Assembly (NCBI GenBank): GCA_023460085.1
Contig: JAEWRI010000044.1
Span: 62,001-126,000, forward strand
DNA from: Bacillota bacterium
Lineage (GTDB): Bacteria; Bacillota; Clostridia; Christensenellales; SZUA-584
Length of the DNA: 64,000 nucleotides
Direction of reading: 5' to 3'
The position numbers and the translations under genes were made by a program. This document shows positions 62,675 through 64,000 of the stretch, in pieces (within the stretch, counting starts at the first letter, position 1; each line of letters begins with the position of its first letter). The notes beneath the pieces were generated by a model. That model had not been told where the DNA came from. It saw nothing but the letters and a program-made list of their open reading frames with translations, and ran no database searches.

Positions 62675-62704
62675 ATTATATAACGGTTGGGGCGGCCAAA
62701 ACAA
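62675..62704 (-). promoter_or_regulatory. Promoter of the rha operon
   Basis: Minus strand TTGTTT (62699-62704), 18 bases, TATAAT (62675-62680), 55 bases before the rhaA ATG. No regulator gene is next to it and no cre-like site was picked out. Confidence 0.6.
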
Positions 62705-62748
62705 GACGGTTTCTGTTTTCCACTCTGCTTGGTGTAAATCCTATTCCA

Positions 62749-64000
62749 TTATATAGTATTCTTCGACGGCATTGCATGCCGTGCTGCCTGCGCGTAACGC
62801 GCCACCAGCGCGTCGATCTGCGCCGCGGAAAGCGGCTCCGTACCGCTGAATATGCCGCGCGACGCGTCCTTGCCGGCTTCCGCCTCGTGGCCTACCAACG
62901 CCCACGAAGCATCGTTGAGGTGCCGGTATTCGGGTTTCAGCAACTCGCGGCAGATGAAAGACTGGCGCGGCTGGTTGATGTCTTCGCCGCTCACCTGCAT
63001 GAATCCATACTGACGGCACAGCGCCATCACCCGGGAGAGCTGTGCCTCCGTGTTTCGGGAGGGCATGAACGCGATGGCGTCGAAGCCCAGCGCCTTGCAG
63101 GTGGTAAACATCTCGTCCAGATACTCGTCCTCGAACTTCTGTGCGGCTTTGTCGCCCGTGGGAGACTCGCCCACATCGCCGAGATAGCAGTAGGCCGGTA
63201 TCGCTCCCAGCGCCTTGATTTTCCGTACGGCTTCGGCGACATGCGGGGCTTCGTCCGGCCGTGCGTCGATGTATATCTTCGAAACGAAGCTGCCTTTGAG
63301 CATGCCCAGCAAATCGTACGCGACGATTTGGTTTCCCGCGTCGGCAAGCATGCCGCGCTGCTTGGCGCTCAGCGGTATTCCCAGCTCCGCCGACACGAAA
63401 TCCGCCAGTTCGTCCGTCGCGCCGAAGCGCGCCAGCAGCTTAATAGACAGCGCGTACAGCAGATGCCGTTCCGTCACGCTGCCGCCTTCGGCAGCCATCG
63501 ACAGCGGCAGTACGTCCGTGTCGTAGTCCACCGCCAGATCGAACGGCGCAATGACGGCGTTCAGCCTCTCCAGCATGCGCCGGTTGCGCTCGCCCCTGGC
63601 CCTGCGCAGCGGCGCGAGAAACGCGTCCGCGTCGGCAATGCGATTGCGCGGCAGACCCGCCGCCGTAATGTATCCCGAAGACAGCTGATCCGGGTTGTTC
63701 ACCCTGCGCCCCGCGAGCGGCGTCGCGCTCCAGTCGGTGCGCATTTCAAAGCCTGTGGTCGTTGCGATGCCCGCGATTTCTCCCGCCTGAATGAACTCCT
63801 CCGCGCCGCTCACCGAGTCGTGGTCGATGATGCCCACGGTGGCAAGCCCGCTCTGCACCGCCCGCCATACCGCCATGCTGGGTGAGTAAGGCGAGAACGA
63901 ATAGATGGTGTGTACATGATTGTTGGTGTACCCTTCCGACTGCGGACGGGCGGCCTCGCCGCTGTCCATGCGCTGCCGGAGCCTCTGCAGCGCCTCCAGC
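62749..64000 (-). CDS. PHP-domain metal-dependent phosphoesterase-like protein (N-terminus outside window)
   Basis: At least 417 residues. The PHP motif 1 HxH is in TNNHVHTIYSFSPYSP, then GIIDHDSV with its Asp-His, and later metal residues in AYCYLGD and FMPSRN segments. PHP enzymes hydrolyse phosphate esters with two or three metals. The reading frame stays open to the edge, and the codons before the first internal ATG spell a helical LEALQRLRQR, so the true start probably lies outside. It precedes the rha promoter on the same strand; a link to rhamnose use is not proven. Confidence 0.8.
   Translation of the reverse strand, partial: LEALQRLRQRMDSGEAARPQSEGYTNNHVHTIYSFSPYSPSMAVWRAVQSGLATVGIIDHDSVSGAEEFIQAGEIAGIATTTGFEMRTDWSATPLAGRRVNNPDQLSSGYITAAGLPRNRIADADAFLAPLRRARGERNRRMLERLNAVIAPFDLAVDYDTDVLPLSMAAEGGSVTERHLLYALSIKLLARFGATDELADFVSAELGIPLSAKQRGMLADAGNQIVAYDLLGMLKGSFVSKIYIDARPDEAPHVAEAVRKIKALGAIPAYCYLGDVGESPTGDKAAQKFEDEYLDEMFTTCKALGFDAIAFMPSRNTEAQLSRVMALCRQYGFMQVSGEDINQPRQSFICRELLKPEYRHLNDASWALVGHEAEAGKDASRGIFSGTEPLSAAQIDALVARYAQAARHAMPSKNTI

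Noticed and set aside
60991..63885. A 964-codon open frame on the plus strand opposite rhaA, the aldolase and the PHP gene.
   Set aside because: It runs antisense to three well-recognised genes, has a His/Arg-rich composition with no domain, and arises from GC-rich codon use on the opposite strand.

Overview
The window reads as a chromosomal segment of a motile, anaerobic, fairly GC-rich member of the Clostridia. The pointers are: CheC/CheD chemotaxis of the Bacillus type; a FliK-like plus FlhB-tail gene pair like B. subtilis ylqG/ylqH; a paired GlgC/GlgD ADP-glucose pyrophosphorylase; FabK as enoyl-ACP reductase in an acc-fab operon next to a MarR regulator; a split glycine decarboxylase (GcvPA/GcvPB) behind a tandem glycine riboswitch; and a glycyl-radical enzyme with its activase. 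Taxonomy below class cannot be read from the sequence alone. No rRNA, tRNA, CRISPR array, transposase or phage gene was seen.

Layout. 1-7290 (minus): a late flagellar/chemotaxis operon, in transcription order fliK-like, flhB-tail, a Cys-peptidase-like protein, fliD, fliS, a FliT/FlgN-like chaperone, a DUF327 protein, cheW, cheR (cut by the window edge). 7446-12089 (plus): cheC, cheD, cheY, cheA and an HD-GYP protein, transcribed divergently. 12210-15458 (minus): VanW-family wall protein, Amidase_3 enzyme, small stress-type membrane protein. 15580-25849 (minus): glycogen operon glgB-glgC-glgD-glgA-glgP plus a GH13 hydrolase, preceded by a PfkB kinase and a DUF4234 membrane protein. 27729-33023 (minus): GntR/FCD regulator, glycyl-radical enzyme, activase and a flavin-type split-barrel protein, with a hairpin-rich element in between. 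33136-35049 (minus): a soluble chemoreceptor fused to a sugar-binding-type domain. 35298-45030 (minus): MarR regulator, accBCDA, fabH, acpP, fabK, fabD, fabG, fabF, fabZ. 45146-47353: amino-acid permease and small proteins. 47536-52648 (minus): gcvT-gcvH-gcvPA-gcvPB-GNAT behind the riboswitch. 53039-58062 (plus): LarA-type racemase and two tandem NlpC/P60 wall hydrolases. 58158-64000 (minus): lipoprotein, then rhaB, class II aldolase, rhaA and a PHP protein that leaves the window.

How the parts work together. The two divergent flagellar/chemotaxis operons and the soluble chemoreceptor at 33136 share promoter-like sites of one design (TAAT or TATT, 15 bases, then a CGATA-type -10), which suggests one flagellar sigma factor drives all three. 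The glycogen genes form a complete synthesis and breakdown set. The acc-fab operon contains almost the whole type II fatty-acid elongation pathway and has a strong promoter with a candidate operator just downstream. The most unusual items are the chemoreceptor fused to a LacI/RbsB-type domain without membrane segments, the cysteine-peptidase-like protein inside the flagellar operon, and the glycyl-radical enzyme of unassigned substrate with a flavin-type partner.
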